Positions 19,687 through 29,225 of a stretch of DNA of 64,000 bases are shown here, one piece after another. The stretch lies in the NCBI GenBank assembly GCA_903823025.1, contig CAIJRK010000003.1:62001-126000 (forward strand). Reading direction: 5' to 3'. This stretch comes from an uncultured beta proteobacterium. GTDB taxonomy: Bacteria; Pseudomonadota; Gammaproteobacteria; Burkholderiales; Burkholderiaceae_C. The number at the start of each line of letters is the position of its first letter. The first letter of the stretch is position 1. Under the pieces are notes generated by a model. That model was not told where the DNA came from and searched no databases. It worked only from the letters and a program-made list of their open reading frames with translations. The translations under genes were made by a program, and so were the position numbers.

Positions 19687-20964
19687 CTATTTTTGCAAGG
19701 CTTCGTCCAGCACTTCAATCCAGTGCCGCACCGGCGTGGTCGTGCCGCTTTGCAAATGCGTGATGCAACCGATGTTGGCGGAGACGATCACGTCGGGTTT
19801 TTCCGCACCAAAGGTGTCGTTCAAATGGCCGAGTTTGCGGTCGCGCAATTGGTAAGCCAAGTCCGGGTTGATGACTGAATAAGTGCCCGCCGAGCCACAG
19901 CACAAGTGCGCCTCGCAGCCGGTGACTTTGACGTCAAAGCCCAGCGCGCCCAAATGCTGCTCCACGCCCCCGCGCAGTTGCTGGCCGTGTTGCAACGTGC
20001 AGGGCGGGTGGAACGCAATGTGCGGCAACGCCTTTTGGGTCGTGGTTGTGTTGTCGGACAAAGGCAACTTGTCGCGCAGCGATACCGCCAGCTCGGGTAG
20101 CCATTCGCTCACGTCGCGGGTTAGTTCGCTGATGCGTGCCGCCTTTGCCGCATACACCGGGTCGTCGCGCAGAATGTGGCCGTATTCCTTGACGGTGACG
20201 CCACAGCCCGACGCGTTCATCAGAATCGCTTCAACGCCGGAGCTTGCTTTTTGCCCTTCGATAAACGGCCACCACGCATCAATGTTGGCGCGCATTTCGG
20301 CTTTGCCACCCTCTTGGTCGTTCAAGTGAAACTTGACCGCGCCGCAGCAACCCGCCTTGGGCGCAATCACGGTTTGAATGCCCGCTGCATCAAACACGCG
20401 GGCAGTGGCGCGGTTGATGTTGGGGGCCATCGCCGGTTGCACGCAGCCCGCCAGCATCAAGATTTTGCGGGCGTGTTCGCGCGTGGGCCAACGACCGGCG
20501 TCTTGTTTGACGGGAACTTTGTTTTGCAATGCGGCTGGCAGCAGCGGACGAGCCAGTTGACCCAACGCCATGGCCGGGGCAAACAGGGGCGACGGCAGGC
20601 CTTCTTTCAGCGCCCAGCGTAGCGCACGTTCGCCCAGCGGACGCGGCACTTTGGCGTCCACCAGTTTGCGGCCAATGTCGAGCAAATGGCCGTAATCTAC
20701 GCCGGACGGGCAAGTGGTTTCGCAACTGCGGCAGCTCAGGCAGCGATCCAGATGTTGCTGTGTTTTGCGCGTGGGCGTCGCGCCTTCCAGCACTTGCTTC
20801 ATCAGGTAGATGCGTCCGCGCGGGCCGTCTAATTCATCACCCAGTAATTGATAGGTGGGGCAAGTGGCGGTGCAAAAACCACAGTGAACGCATTTACGAA
20901 GAATGGCTTCGGCGGCGAGACCGTCGGTGGTGCCTTTGTATTCGGGGGCTAGATTGGTTTGCAT
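19687..20964 (-). CDS. glcF: Glycolate oxidase iron-sulfur subunit GlcF
   Basis: The product has 425 aa. Two ferredoxin-type 4Fe-4S motifs are present: CVHCGFCTATCP (about 24-35) and CLSCRSCETTCP (about 74-85). Two CCG domains follow, with AGCCGA (about 209) and HLCCGSAGTYS (about 362). GlcDEF oxidises glycolate to glyoxylate. It lies 33 bp downstream of glcE in the same direction. No glcD is found next to them. Confidence 0.93.
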   Translation of the reverse strand: MQTNLAPEYKGTTDGLAAEAILRKCVHCGFCTATCPTYQLLGDELDGPRGRIYLMKQVLEGATPTRKTQQHLDRCLSCRSCETTCPSGVDYGHLLDIGRKLVDAKVPRPLGERALRWALKEGLPSPLFAPAMALGQLARPLLPAALQNKVPVKQDAGRWPTREHARKILMLAGCVQPAMAPNINRATARVFDAAGIQTVIAPKAGCCGAVKFHLNDQEGGKAEMRANIDAWWPFIEGQKASSGVEAILMNASGCGVTVKEYGHILRDDPVYAAKAARISELTRDVSEWLPELAVSLRDKLPLSDNTTTTQKALPHIAFHPPCTLQHGQQLRGGVEQHLGALGFDVKVTGCEAHLCCGSAGTYSVINPDLAYQLRDRKLGHLNDTFGAEKPDVIVSANIGCITHLQSGTTTPVRHWIEVLDEALQK

Positions 20965-20997
20965 ATAGGAGGTGTTATTTCAGCGCACGCTGTCAAG

Positions 20998-22170
20998 TTA
21001 AAACGCCGGGTAAAGACGACCACGGTTAAAAATACCGGCGGGGTCAAACTCGGCTTTCAAGCGTTGGTGAATCAGGGTCAGTGCAGGTGTCAAGGGGCTA
21101 AAGCGGGCTTGGGCTGCCGTGCCAATGTCATGCGCCATGAAGAGGGTCACCGTGGCGCCGACTTTAGCGACAGCTTGACGCAGTTGCGTCTGGACCGACA
21201 ATGGCGCCCACAGCCAACGCTGGCCGCCGTGCCATTCGATCAGTTGCGCATAGGGCAGATCAAGCACGGGCGCGGTTTGCGGCAAACTCAGACGCCACAG
21301 CACCAGCGGGTCGTGTTCTTTTGAGGTCGGCTGGGCTGTTTGCCGTGTTTGTGAGGTTTGCGGTACAAAAAATGGCGAACGCAAATCACGGCTGTTTTCC
21401 CAATAAGGAAAAGCTTGCGCATTGTTCAGACGCGTACCGGGCACGGCTTGCGTCATCTTGCGACACGCTGACTCGACGGCTGCAACGGCACCACGCAGGC
21501 GTACCCATAATTGTTCGGGTTGACCTGCGGCGGTGTCATCGCGCACCCAGCAACTGGCGTTCAGGGGCAGCGGCTGGCCGCCCCATTGGTGCAGTCGGGC
21601 TAACGCTGCGGCTTGATCTAATTCAAAAACCAGGGTGGCTTCAGCTGGGGCTACCGGCAGCACCTTGAGTGAAATCTCGGTCAAAACACCGAGCGTTCCC
21701 AAGGCGCCCACCATCAGGCGCGAGACGTCATAACCCGCCACGTTTTTCATAACCTGCCCGCCAAACGTGAGTAAGTCGCCTTTGCCATTGAGGAGCTTGA
21801 CGCCCAAAACAAAGTCACGCACAGCGCCGACACTGGCACGGGATGGCCCGCTCAAACCCGCCGCGACCATGCCGCCAACAGTGGCCTCGGGGCCAAAGCG
21901 GGGCGGCTCAAAGGCCAGACATTGCCCTTTTTCAGCCAGCGCGGTTTCCAGCGCTAGCAGCGGTGTGCCCGCGCCCACGGTCACAACCAGTTCACTGGGT
22001 TCGTAGCTGGTGATGCCGCTGAGGGGGCGCACATCCAACAATTCGCCTTGTAGTGATTCGCCGTAAAAGTCTTTGGTGGCGCCACCGCGAATGCGTAACG
22101 GGGTGCAGTCGGCGGTTGCGGCACGAATGCGGTCAGTGATCTGACGGAGTGAAAAGTCCAGAGTATTCAT
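20998..22170 (-). CDS. glcE: Glycolate oxidase FAD-binding subunit GlcE
   Basis: The product has 390 aa from ATG 22170. An FAD_binding_4 domain is visible in LRIRGGATKDFYG, VTVGAGTPL, TVGGMVAAGLSGPSRASVGAVRDFVLG and GYDVSRLMVGALGTLGVLTEIS. It works with GlcF and GlcD. The usual first gene glcD is absent: the upstream neighbour is an SMP-30 gene, so glcD must lie elsewhere or the pair serves another dehydrogenase. Confidence 0.92.
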   Translation of the reverse strand: MNTLDFSLRQITDRIRAATADCTPLRIRGGATKDFYGESLQGELLDVRPLSGITSYEPSELVVTVGAGTPLLALETALAEKGQCLAFEPPRFGPEATVGGMVAAGLSGPSRASVGAVRDFVLGVKLLNGKGDLLTFGGQVMKNVAGYDVSRLMVGALGTLGVLTEISLKVLPVAPAEATLVFELDQAAALARLHQWGGQPLPLNASCWVRDDTAAGQPEQLWVRLRGAVAAVESACRKMTQAVPGTRLNNAQAFPYWENSRDLRSPFFVPQTSQTRQTAQPTSKEHDPLVLWRLSLPQTAPVLDLPYAQLIEWHGGQRWLWAPLSVQTQLRQAVAKVGATVTLFMAHDIGTAAQARFSPLTPALTLIHQRLKAEFDPAGIFNRGRLYPAF

Positions 22171-22238
22171 GCGCCAAATAGTAAGGGGCAATCAGCCCCT
22201 TGCGTTTGAATTTTTTGAACCGTTTGGATGCTAAAAAT

Positions 22239-23189
22239 TTAGTCACTAAAGTAGTTGACCGGCAACCCAGGCACTTCAACCCGCCTTGAAAACACACAAC
22301 CGGACAACGGGAAGGCCGCCAGTTCTGCGGCGCTGCGGCCATGGCGGGCGCTGGTGAGGAATATAGTTTTTAAATCGTCGCCGCCAAAACAAGGCATCGT
22401 GGGGCACTGCACGGGCGTGGCAAATTCGGCCAGCAGCGTGCCATCCGGTGCAAACTGGCAGACCCGGCGACCCTCAAACAGGGCGACAAAGTAGTTGCCC
22501 TGTATGTCCACGGCAGCGCCATCCGGGCGACCCCGGTAGCCGCCGTTATCTGGGGTTGGGTCAAACTGCCAACCCGCCGGTTTGGGGATGAATTGGGCCA
22601 GGATACGAGGCCTTGTCAAGGCGTTGGTTTGCACCTCAAAGTCCCAGGCGTGCACGGTGTGGCTGGGCGTGTCGGCCCAATACAAGGTGCGCCCATCAGG
22701 ACTCCAGGCCAAGCCATTGGCGGTGGTGACGGGCCAGGTGCGCGGGTCGATCTTGCGTTCTATTTGGGGTGCGCGGCCACCCCGGCAGTCCAGTGAATAA
22801 AGCGCGGCGTTGCGGGCTATTTTGGTTTCGTCAACCGTGCCAATCCAGAAGCGCCCCAGTGCGTCGCACTTGCCATCGTTGGCGCGCAGATGCGCCGGGT
22901 CGGCCTCAAGTGTGGCGATGTGCACCAGCGGCCCGTGCCAGTTGCGGGCACGAAAGACGCCGTGGCGCAACGCGATGACCAAGCCGCCGCTGGCCGCCGG
23001 GGCGATGCAGCCCGGCTCACTGGGCATGTCCCAGGTTTCCACCGTGCCTTGCGCCGGGGCCATTCTCAAAATTTGTTTGCCTGAAATATCGACCCAGTAC
23101 AGGCGCTGCTCCTGCGGATGCCAAAACGGCGATTCGCCGAGTTCACAAGGTTGGGTAGTGGCGGCTTGCCAGGGGTTGTTCGCGTGCAT
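22239..23189 (-). CDS. SMP-30/gluconolactonase family protein
   Basis: The product has 316 aa, a six-bladed beta propeller of the SGL family. Landmarks are LGESPFWHPQEQRLYWVDI with the metal-binding Glu, LRANDGKCDALGRFWIGT, ANGLAWSPDGRTLYWADT and GRPDGAAVD, which carry the usual Asn and Asp ligands. Family members hydrolyse sugar lactones such as gluconolactone; the substrate here is unknown. It lies 68 bp upstream of glcE in the same direction. Confidence 0.88.
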   Translation of the reverse strand: MHANNPWQAATTQPCELGESPFWHPQEQRLYWVDISGKQILRMAPAQGTVETWDMPSEPGCIAPAASGGLVIALRHGVFRARNWHGPLVHIATLEADPAHLRANDGKCDALGRFWIGTVDETKIARNAALYSLDCRGGRAPQIERKIDPRTWPVTTANGLAWSPDGRTLYWADTPSHTVHAWDFEVQTNALTRPRILAQFIPKPAGWQFDPTPDNGGYRGRPDGAAVDIQGNYFVALFEGRRVCQFAPDGTLLAEFATPVQCPTMPCFGGDDLKTIFLTSARHGRSAAELAAFPLSGCVFSRRVEVPGLPVNYFSD

Positions 23190-23233
23190 GAGATGTGGTT
23201 TTTCGATAATGGCGTTGCGCCTCGGTGGCGGGT

Positions 23234-23839
23234 TTAACGCGCAGTCAATGCAAGATAAGCCGTGCGTGTCTGCGGCGACACGGCCGCCAGCAATTGTTCA
23301 TAAGTCGTTTTGTGGCGCGCCATCAAGCGGGCTGATGCCACTGTTTTGGAACGGCAAAACCAGTGACAGGTGTGTTGCATTAAAAACAGTTCGGCTGACA
23401 GCGTAAAGGCCTTGTCTTTGGGGCTTTTGTTTTGCTCGTTTTGTGCCACTTGCGTGAGGCCTTGCGCGTGCAGGCGCAGCGCGGCTCGCATATCAAATGT
23501 AGCGTCGGGAAAAAGTTGGTTCGCGTAGGGTAAGGCCAGGGCGAGTTTGCTGACCCGCGCATCGGCCTCGCTGACTTTTGAAAACTCGGTAGCCAAGCGA
23601 TTGAACTGCCCGCACAGCGCGGTCTCGGACGTGCTCAGGATGTTCCAGATTTGGGTCTGGCGTTGGGGATCCGTTTCGCCGAGCGCACGCAGGTAACCGT
23701 TGGCCAGGTCTTCCATCAATTTTTCAATCTGGTGTTGTCCGAGATGATGGCCCAACAGGGCAATGCGTTTGTTTTGATCTCTTGATTTGAGTGCGTAGGC
23801 GCTGATAGCAATCAACATCAGCAGCGTAAATAGTTCCAT
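23234..23839 (-). CDS. Uncharacterised protein with an N-terminal membrane anchor
   Basis: The product has 201 aa from ATG 23839 (MELFTLLMLIAISAYALKS). One N-terminal hydrophobic helix is followed by a soluble, all-helical region rich in Ala, Leu and Gln. A C-terminal CHWFCRSK motif is present. No domain was recognised. It lies between the SMP-30 gene and amtB, separated from amtB by a terminator. Confidence 0.65.
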   Translation of the reverse strand: MELFTLLMLIAISAYALKSRDQNKRIALLGHHLGQHQIEKLMEDLANGYLRALGETDPQRQTQIWNILSTSETALCGQFNRLATEFSKVSEADARVSKLALALPYANQLFPDATFDMRAALRLHAQGLTQVAQNEQNKSPKDKAFTLSAELFLMQHTCHWFCRSKTVASARLMARHKTTYEQLLAAVSPQTRTAYLALTAR

Positions 23840-23893
23840 GAAGTCGTGTCGGTGTCGTTGAAGTAGGACTTGAGTGTAGTGGTGGCTGAAACT

Positions 23894-23928
23894 AAAAAGC
23901 CCACTGATGCACAAGGGCACCAGTGGGC
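23894..23928 (-). terminator. Rho-independent terminator of glnK-amtB
   Basis: Read on the minus strand, GCCCACTG pairs with CAGTGGGC across a 14-nt loop and is followed by TTTTT. It lies about 45 bp after the amtB stop. A second small hairpin (GTCGCC...GGCGAC, 23931-23946) sits between. Confidence 0.8.
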
Positions 23929-23970
23929 GGGTCGCCTCAGGGCGACGTCAGGCGGCGGTTGCCGACTGGA

Positions 23971-25347
23971 TTAACGGTTGTAAGCGGTTTCGCCGTGCGA
24001 CGTGATGTCGAGGCCTTCGCGCTCGTCTTCTTCGCTCACACGCAGACCGATGGTCAGATCCACAATCTTGTAGGCAATGAAGGCCACAATCCCTGACCAT
24101 GCCATTGTGATGAGCACGCCTTCAGCTTGAATAAACACTTGGCTGGCGATAGAAAAATCGGCTTTGCCTGTGCCGCCCAAACTTGGGGCCGTGAACACGC
24201 CGGTGAGCAAAGCGCCCAAAATGCCGCCTACGCCGTGGATCCCAAAGACATCCAGCGAGTCATCGGCGCCGAGCATTCTCTTGAGACCACCAATGCCCCA
24301 CAGACAAATAAAGCCAGACAGCAAGCCGATGACAATGGCACCCATTGGGCCGACTGAACCGCACGCCGGTGTAATAGCAACCAGACCGGCCACCGCACCC
24401 GAAGCCGCACCCAGCATGGAGGCTTTGCCTTTGGCCATCGTTTCACCGATACACCAAGCCAAGATGGCAGCAGCCGTAGCCACCAGCGTGTTGATGAAGG
24501 CCAGCGTTGCGCCGCCATTGGCTTCCAGGTTGGAACCAGCGTTAAAGCCGAACCAGCCCACCCACAGCAGCGAAGCGCCCACCATTGTCAGTGTCAGGCT
24601 GTGCGGGGCCATGGCTTCTTTGCCGTAACCGATGCGTTTGCCCACCATGTAGGCACCGACCAAACCCGCCACAGCGGCATTGATGTGCACCACAGTGCCA
24701 CCCGCAAAGTCCAGCGCGCCCTTGCTCAACAGATAACCGCCAGCGCCCCACACCATGTGGGCAATCGGCAAGTAGCTAAACGTGAACCAAATTGCGCAAA
24801 ACAGCAAGACGGCGGCAAACTTCATGCGCTCGGCAAAGGAGCCGACGATCAGGGCGCAGGTAATGCCTGCAAACGTCGCCTGGAAGGCGATAAAGATGAA
24901 TTCAGGAATCTTCGCCGTCGGGGTGAACGTGTCGGCCAGCGAGTCGGGCGTCACGCCTAACAGGAACAACTTGTCAAAGTTGCCGATGATCAAACCTGAG
25001 CCACCGAATGCCAGTGTGTAGCCATAAATGACCCACAGCACGGAGGTCATGGCGAAGACCACCATCACCTGCATCAACACCGACAGCATATTTTTGCTGC
25101 GCACCAAGCCGCCATAAAACAGGGCCAGGCCGGGAACAATCATCAAAATGACCAACAAAGTGGACATCATCATCCAGGCCGTGTCGCCTTTGTCAACGGT
25201 AGCGACAGGCGCGGCCGGGGCGGCATCCACCACGGCCGCCATAAGGGTTGTCGCGGATGGGGCTGCTTCCGGGGTTTGTGCCAGTGCAGCGCCACCACAG
25301 GCGAGCAGACTTAAACCCAAAGCCAGGGAGGTCAATAGTTTTTTCAT
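23971..25347 (-). CDS. amtB: Ammonium transporter AmtB
   Basis: The product has 458 aa from ATG 25347. The frame is open upstream, but MKKLLTSLALGLSLLACGGAALA is a standard signal peptide, which sets the start. Eleven membrane segments follow. Landmarks are the entry DTAWMMMSTLLVILMIVPGLALFYGGLVRSKN region, the pore His in HMVWGAGGYL, GTVVHINAAVAGLVG, and DVFGIHGVGGILGALLTGVF. It conducts ammonium across the inner membrane and is blocked by GlnK. The 34-bp gap to glnK indicates one operon. Confidence 0.95.
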   Translation of the reverse strand: MKKLLTSLALGLSLLACGGAALAQTPEAAPSATTLMAAVVDAAPAAPVATVDKGDTAWMMMSTLLVILMIVPGLALFYGGLVRSKNMLSVLMQVMVVFAMTSVLWVIYGYTLAFGGSGLIIGNFDKLFLLGVTPDSLADTFTPTAKIPEFIFIAFQATFAGITCALIVGSFAERMKFAAVLLFCAIWFTFSYLPIAHMVWGAGGYLLSKGALDFAGGTVVHINAAVAGLVGAYMVGKRIGYGKEAMAPHSLTLTMVGASLLWVGWFGFNAGSNLEANGGATLAFINTLVATAAAILAWCIGETMAKGKASMLGAASGAVAGLVAITPACGSVGPMGAIVIGLLSGFICLWGIGGLKRMLGADDSLDVFGIHGVGGILGALLTGVFTAPSLGGTGKADFSIASQVFIQAEGVLITMAWSGIVAFIAYKIVDLTIGLRVSEEDEREGLDITSHGETAYNR

Positions 25348-25381
25348 AAGAGTGTGTTCTCGTATCGGTTGAGCGAGGGCG

Positions 25382-25756
<375 letters not shown>

Positions 25757-25762
25757 TTACAC

Positions 25763-25777
25763 GCATGGTTCATGCCA
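25763..25777 (-). promoter_or_regulatory. Probable sigma-54 promoter of glnK-amtB
   Basis: The minus strand reads TGGCATGAACCATGC, with the required GG-N10-GC spacing of -24/-12 elements. The site is about 43 bp upstream of the glnK start. Sigma-54/NtrC control of glnK-amtB is established in proteobacteria. The -12 element reads ATGC where TTGC is ideal. Confidence 0.65.
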
Positions 25778-25927
25778 ATAAATGCTTGAGTTTCAGGCTC
25801 ATGGGAGACGTTTTTGGTAAATTCTTTGGACTAAGATAAATGAATAAATAAATAGAATGCACCATTTAAGTGCGTTAAATCCGGGGCCATCACGTCGGGA
25901 TGCGCACCCTTTTAGAGAGGAATCCAC

Positions 25928-26809
25928 ATGAGTCTTTCTTTGGTGCAAAGCCGCGCCTTGCTGGGTCTGGACGCTGCCGCTGTTACGGTGGAGGTTCATC
26001 TGGCGAATGGATTGCCCAGTTTTACTTTGGTCGGGTTGGCTGACGTGGAGGTCAAAGAGGCGCGTGAGCGGGTGCGTTGTGCGATTCAAAACTCGGGCCT
26101 TGAGTTCCCGTATAACAAACGCATCACCGTTAATTTGGCGCCAGCGGATTTGCCCAAAGATTCGGGACGTTTTGATTTGCCGATTGCGCTGGGTATTCTG
26201 GCCGCCAGCGGGCAGATTGATGCAGCCCGGCTGGCCGGTTATGAATTTGCCGGTGAGTTGTCGTTGTCCGGCGAATTGCGCCCGGTGCGCGGTGCGCTCG
26301 CCATGAGCTTGGCGTTGCACGCCGGACGGGTCGTGACCCAATTGGTGTTGCCCCCGGACAGTGCCGAAGAAGCCGCGCTGGTGCCTGATGCCCAGGTGTA
26401 CCGGGCGCGTCATTTGCTGGACGTGGTTCAGCATTTTTTGCCACAAACCTCTGACGCGCCACCGCCGGAGCCGTCGCCGGGCTGGTCGCGTGTCACGGCC
26501 ATTGCACACGCGCCAGCCCTTCAGTACCCGGACATGGCGGATGTCAAAGGCCAACTCGGTGCCAAACGGGCGCTGGAGATTGCAGCGGCGGGCGGTCACA
26601 GTTTGTTGCTGATGGGGCCGCCCGGCTCGGGCAAGTCGATGCTGGCGCAACGCTTTGCAGGTCTGCTTCCTGCCATGACGACTGACGAGGCGCTGCAAAG
26701 TGCGGCGGTTGCCAGTTTGGGCGGGCACTTTTCATTAGACCGTTGGGCGCAGCGTCCTACTTGCAGTCCGCACCATACGGCCAGTGCCGTGGCATTGGTC
26801 GGCGGCGGT
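25928..26809 (+). pseudogene. comM: comM, 5' part, split by a transposon
   Basis: This part is 294 codons of the YifB/ComM Mg-chelatase-like AAA+ protein. It includes the N-terminal ChlI fold (MSLSLVQSRALLGLDAAAVTVEVHLANGLPSF start region) and the Walker A motif MGPPGSGKSMLAQR. ComM is a hexameric branch-migration helicase used in natural transformation. The reading frame runs on into the transposon and stops at 26842. The Walker B half lies at 59193-59854. Joining both parts with one GCGGT gives 512 aa, the normal length, so disruption by transposition is the only damage. ComM activity should be lost. Confidence 0.95.
26805..26809. repeat. Target-site duplication, left copy
   Basis: GCGGT immediately precedes the TGT of the transposon and is repeated after its ACA at 59193-59197. 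Five base pairs is the duplication length of Tn7-like and Tni-type elements. Confidence 0.95.
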
Positions 26810-26860
26810 TGTCATTTTCAGAAATTGCTGCGACATTTTTGAATAGGGTGCGACATAACG
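26810..26860. repeat. Transposon left end with TnsB-binding-like sites
   Basis: The terminal TGTCATTTTCA is followed by TGCGAC at 26829-26834 and 26849-26854, 20 bp apart. The same core is found inverted four times at the right end. Tn7-like ends typically carry about three such sites on one end and four on the other; the left end shows two clear copies plus the terminus. Confidence 0.85.
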
Positions 26861-26895
26861 TAGTATTAGCGTTGTCAATTTCCATTTCTGGTTGG

Positions 26896-26924
26896 TGCCC
26901 ACATTTGCCGATGATAGGTGGGCA
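26896..26924. promoter_or_regulatory. Inverted repeat upstream of the tnsE-like gene
   Basis: The arms TGCCCAC (26896-26902) and GTGGGCA (26918-26924) are separated by 15 bp. It lies 15 bp before ATG 26940, a place suited to an operator. Confidence 0.45.
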
Positions 26925-26939
26925 TTCGACTCGTTAACT

Positions 26940-28769
26940 ATGCCTATCCAGTTCAAACAAGACATCCTGAAATCACCCAAAGTTGTCAGTCTCCCCAAGC
27001 TTAAATTCGAAAATATGGCGTTTGTGGCTTGGTCTTACAGTGGAATTTATAAGAATACACAAGATGATTCGCAGCCGCAGGTTCTCGTTGGCTTTCGACA
27101 GCTAATTGCTGACAAACTCCTTTCTGACGAAGTTACTCTTCGAAGAATTCCTCTTACCGCTGTCGGTCAAGTACGGATTGGCTCAATTTGGCAAGCGGGG
27201 ACCAGCAACTCTGCAATTCGCTTTGAAGCACGCTTCTTCGATGTCAGTTTTGAACCCGGTCATTGGCGGTTTGTTTCGTTTAATAGCTTGTGGGAAGCCA
27301 GAAGGCCAGACCTCTATCCCATGGCGATTCACCGTCTGAAGTACGTAAAAGATGAGAATTGGTATCTCGAATTCAAATTGCCAAGCGGGGGAAAATTAAT
27401 TGTTTCCTGCATCGAATTTTTCTCAAGGTGCTACGGCAGATCTGACGAGTTGAATCGAATTCTTGCAACATATAGTTGGAATGATGCGTACCAGCGTTTC
27501 TATGCACCACTAGATGAGCCACCAGAAGCCGACAAGTGGACAGTAAAGCTGAAAATGCGATTGCGTAATGGAGACACCACTTTCTTGGCGCACGCGAAAT
27601 ACGATCCGTACACGCTGAACGCAGCCAAAAGCATTCACTCTCAAATTGCAGCTGAGTATTCTCCAGGCAATACACGCCCATTGTTTATTCAAATCGGCCC
27701 TTGGTTTCAGGGACCAGCAGAACTTTTCTGTAGTGGCATTCCGTTTGACGGCGGGCGCTCTTTTCTCGCTCATCAGATCAATGGTTGTAGCGATCCTGAC
27801 GGCATCTTGATTGAACGTAACCGTGAAAACACCAACAAAGTGGTAGAAGCTGAACAAGAGCTAGAGAGTGAGGGCACTGCATGGGCAGGCGTGCACAAAA
27901 ATCGCTTGGTTCGGCCTCCCTCAATACTTGATCTAACAGACATCGATGCACCTGACCATAGAGCAAATGGCGTGGAAGTTCTTGATGCAGTGTTTTTAAC
28001 ACTTGGAATCCCTCGACACATAGTTGATAAATATGAAGCGCGCATTAGCTCTGGGGCCAAGAATCGCCCCCAAGGAAATGATGAGTTGACATACTCATCC
28101 GGCGAGCGAAAAGGCAATGACAAAGGAATTGGCTACGCATCACTTCATGCGCCAGTTCAGGTTGAGATTAATGGCGCTCTTTTAGATATTTGGCATGCAA
28201 TACAGGCCCTAAAAGTTAAACATAGTGACATCATTAAAGCTGTAGATTGGTTTTGCATTTCAGATGGATTCCACTCAGAAGGAATTCCAAAGTTGATTGA
28301 TCTTGAGGCGATGAAAGAAAATTCTGACTACATCATCCCAAACATTACAAGAAAATGGTGTTTTTTTGACTCAGACTTGAGTCGGATGCGCGGCATCATG
28401 GTTCTGCGGCTTATCGCCAGTGGTCTTCCAATTTACATTGTTGAAATTGAACGTCGAATTCGGAAGACTGAAGAAGCCGATGGTTCTATTAATGAATTAG
28501 AGGAACCATATCGTGGGTTCGTTACTGTAATTGGTTCAGAAAAGGATTTTCAAGTATGGCTAATCAGATTTATGTCTGACGTTCGGTATGTCCGAGGCAT
28601 TGTGAGCAAACTAGTCCCTTTCTCTCCCGGTAGAGCAGACACATTCAACCACCAAAAATCACGTGGGGGATGTGTATCGGGCGAATCAGCTGTTCTGAAA
28701 GCATTGGAAAAGATGGGGGTATTCATCGCAGCCAAGGGCATCAAGGCACAAAAAAGGATGATTTGGTAA
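26940..28769 (+). CDS. tnsE: TnsE-like transposition protein, possibly frameshifted at its end
   Basis: The product has 609 aa from ATG 26940; earlier ATG 26892 overlaps the inverted repeat. I compared it by eye with Tn7 TnsE (538 aa). Shared features are the order of an N-terminal beta-rich part, a C-x(n)-SxAL-like middle (SCIEFFSRCYG), a WxxxxKxRLVRPPS segment, and a C-terminal domain with MRGIMVLRLIASGLPIYIVEIE and FNHQKSRGG, resembling VNHPKGLGE of TnsE. TnsE directs Tn7 to replicating DNA and plasmids. Near the end, an A6 run (about 28749) is followed in the -1 frame by 38 more plausible codons ending at 28870, so the native protein may be longer. It is alone at the left end, opposite the other tns genes. 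Confidence 0.6.
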   Translation: MPIQFKQDILKSPKVVSLPKLKFENMAFVAWSYSGIYKNTQDDSQPQVLVGFRQLIADKLLSDEVTLRRIPLTAVGQVRIGSIWQAGTSNSAIRFEARFFDVSFEPGHWRFVSFNSLWEARRPDLYPMAIHRLKYVKDENWYLEFKLPSGGKLIVSCIEFFSRCYGRSDELNRILATYSWNDAYQRFYAPLDEPPEADKWTVKLKMRLRNGDTTFLAHAKYDPYTLNAAKSIHSQIAAEYSPGNTRPLFIQIGPWFQGPAELFCSGIPFDGGRSFLAHQINGCSDPDGILIERNRENTNKVVEAEQELESEGTAWAGVHKNRLVRPPSILDLTDIDAPDHRANGVEVLDAVFLTLGIPRHIVDKYEARISSGAKNRPQGNDELTYSSGERKGNDKGIGYASLHAPVQVEINGALLDIWHAIQALKVKHSDIIKAVDWFCISDGFHSEGIPKLIDLEAMKENSDYIIPNITRKWCFFDSDLSRMRGIMVLRLIASGLPIYIVEIERRIRKTEEADGSINELEEPYRGFVTVIGSEKDFQVWLIRFMSDVRYVRGIVSKLVPFSPGRADTFNHQKSRGGCVSGESAVLKALEKMGVFIAAKGIKAQKRMIW

Positions 28770-28870
28770 TCTCAGAAGACTACTCGCCCGATGACGGTTT
28801 AAGTCTCCAGTTGCCAATGCACCAATGGATGGGTGCGAAAAGTTCAGACTATACAGGGCGGAATCAATAG

Positions 28871-29225
28871 GTTAGATTAACAATTGGCCCGTGGCTTCGA
28901 GTCACAGAGCTAACAAATCAGAGTACAAAGATTCTGAAGCGCTTGAATTATTCAATTCTGACTGGCACGGCGGAGAATTCCCGCACAAAGGTGAAACTTG
29001 ATCGCTTGCGTGGCAAGTGGCAGTTGAACACGAGCTAAGCCTTCAAAGGCTTACTCAAATATGGCCGTTTATGGGGCGGTTTTCGACTCCTGCTCCTCTC
29101 CCGAAATGTTGATTTAGTGGTTAGCGGGGCTAGTGGAGTCGGTCGTATCCGCCGGAAGCCGACGGCCACCAATACCTGTTTTCGGGTAGACCAGTTTCAT
29201 GATTTAGGAGGCCGGTCAGCCGCGT
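28871..29225. other. Non-coding stretch with an open-frame remnant
   Basis: The same frame that extends the tnsE-like protein continues past TAG 28868-28870 and encodes TELTNQSTKILKRLNYSILT and more, up to a stop near 29037. It has no start codon and no recognised family. It may be the tail of a decayed gene. Confidence 0.35.

Noticed and set aside
25799..26728. Long minus-strand open frame (309 codons) across the comM 5' part
   Set aside because: It is antisense to the well-supported comM coding sequence, has shadow-frame composition (rich in Arg, Gln, His) and no domain.
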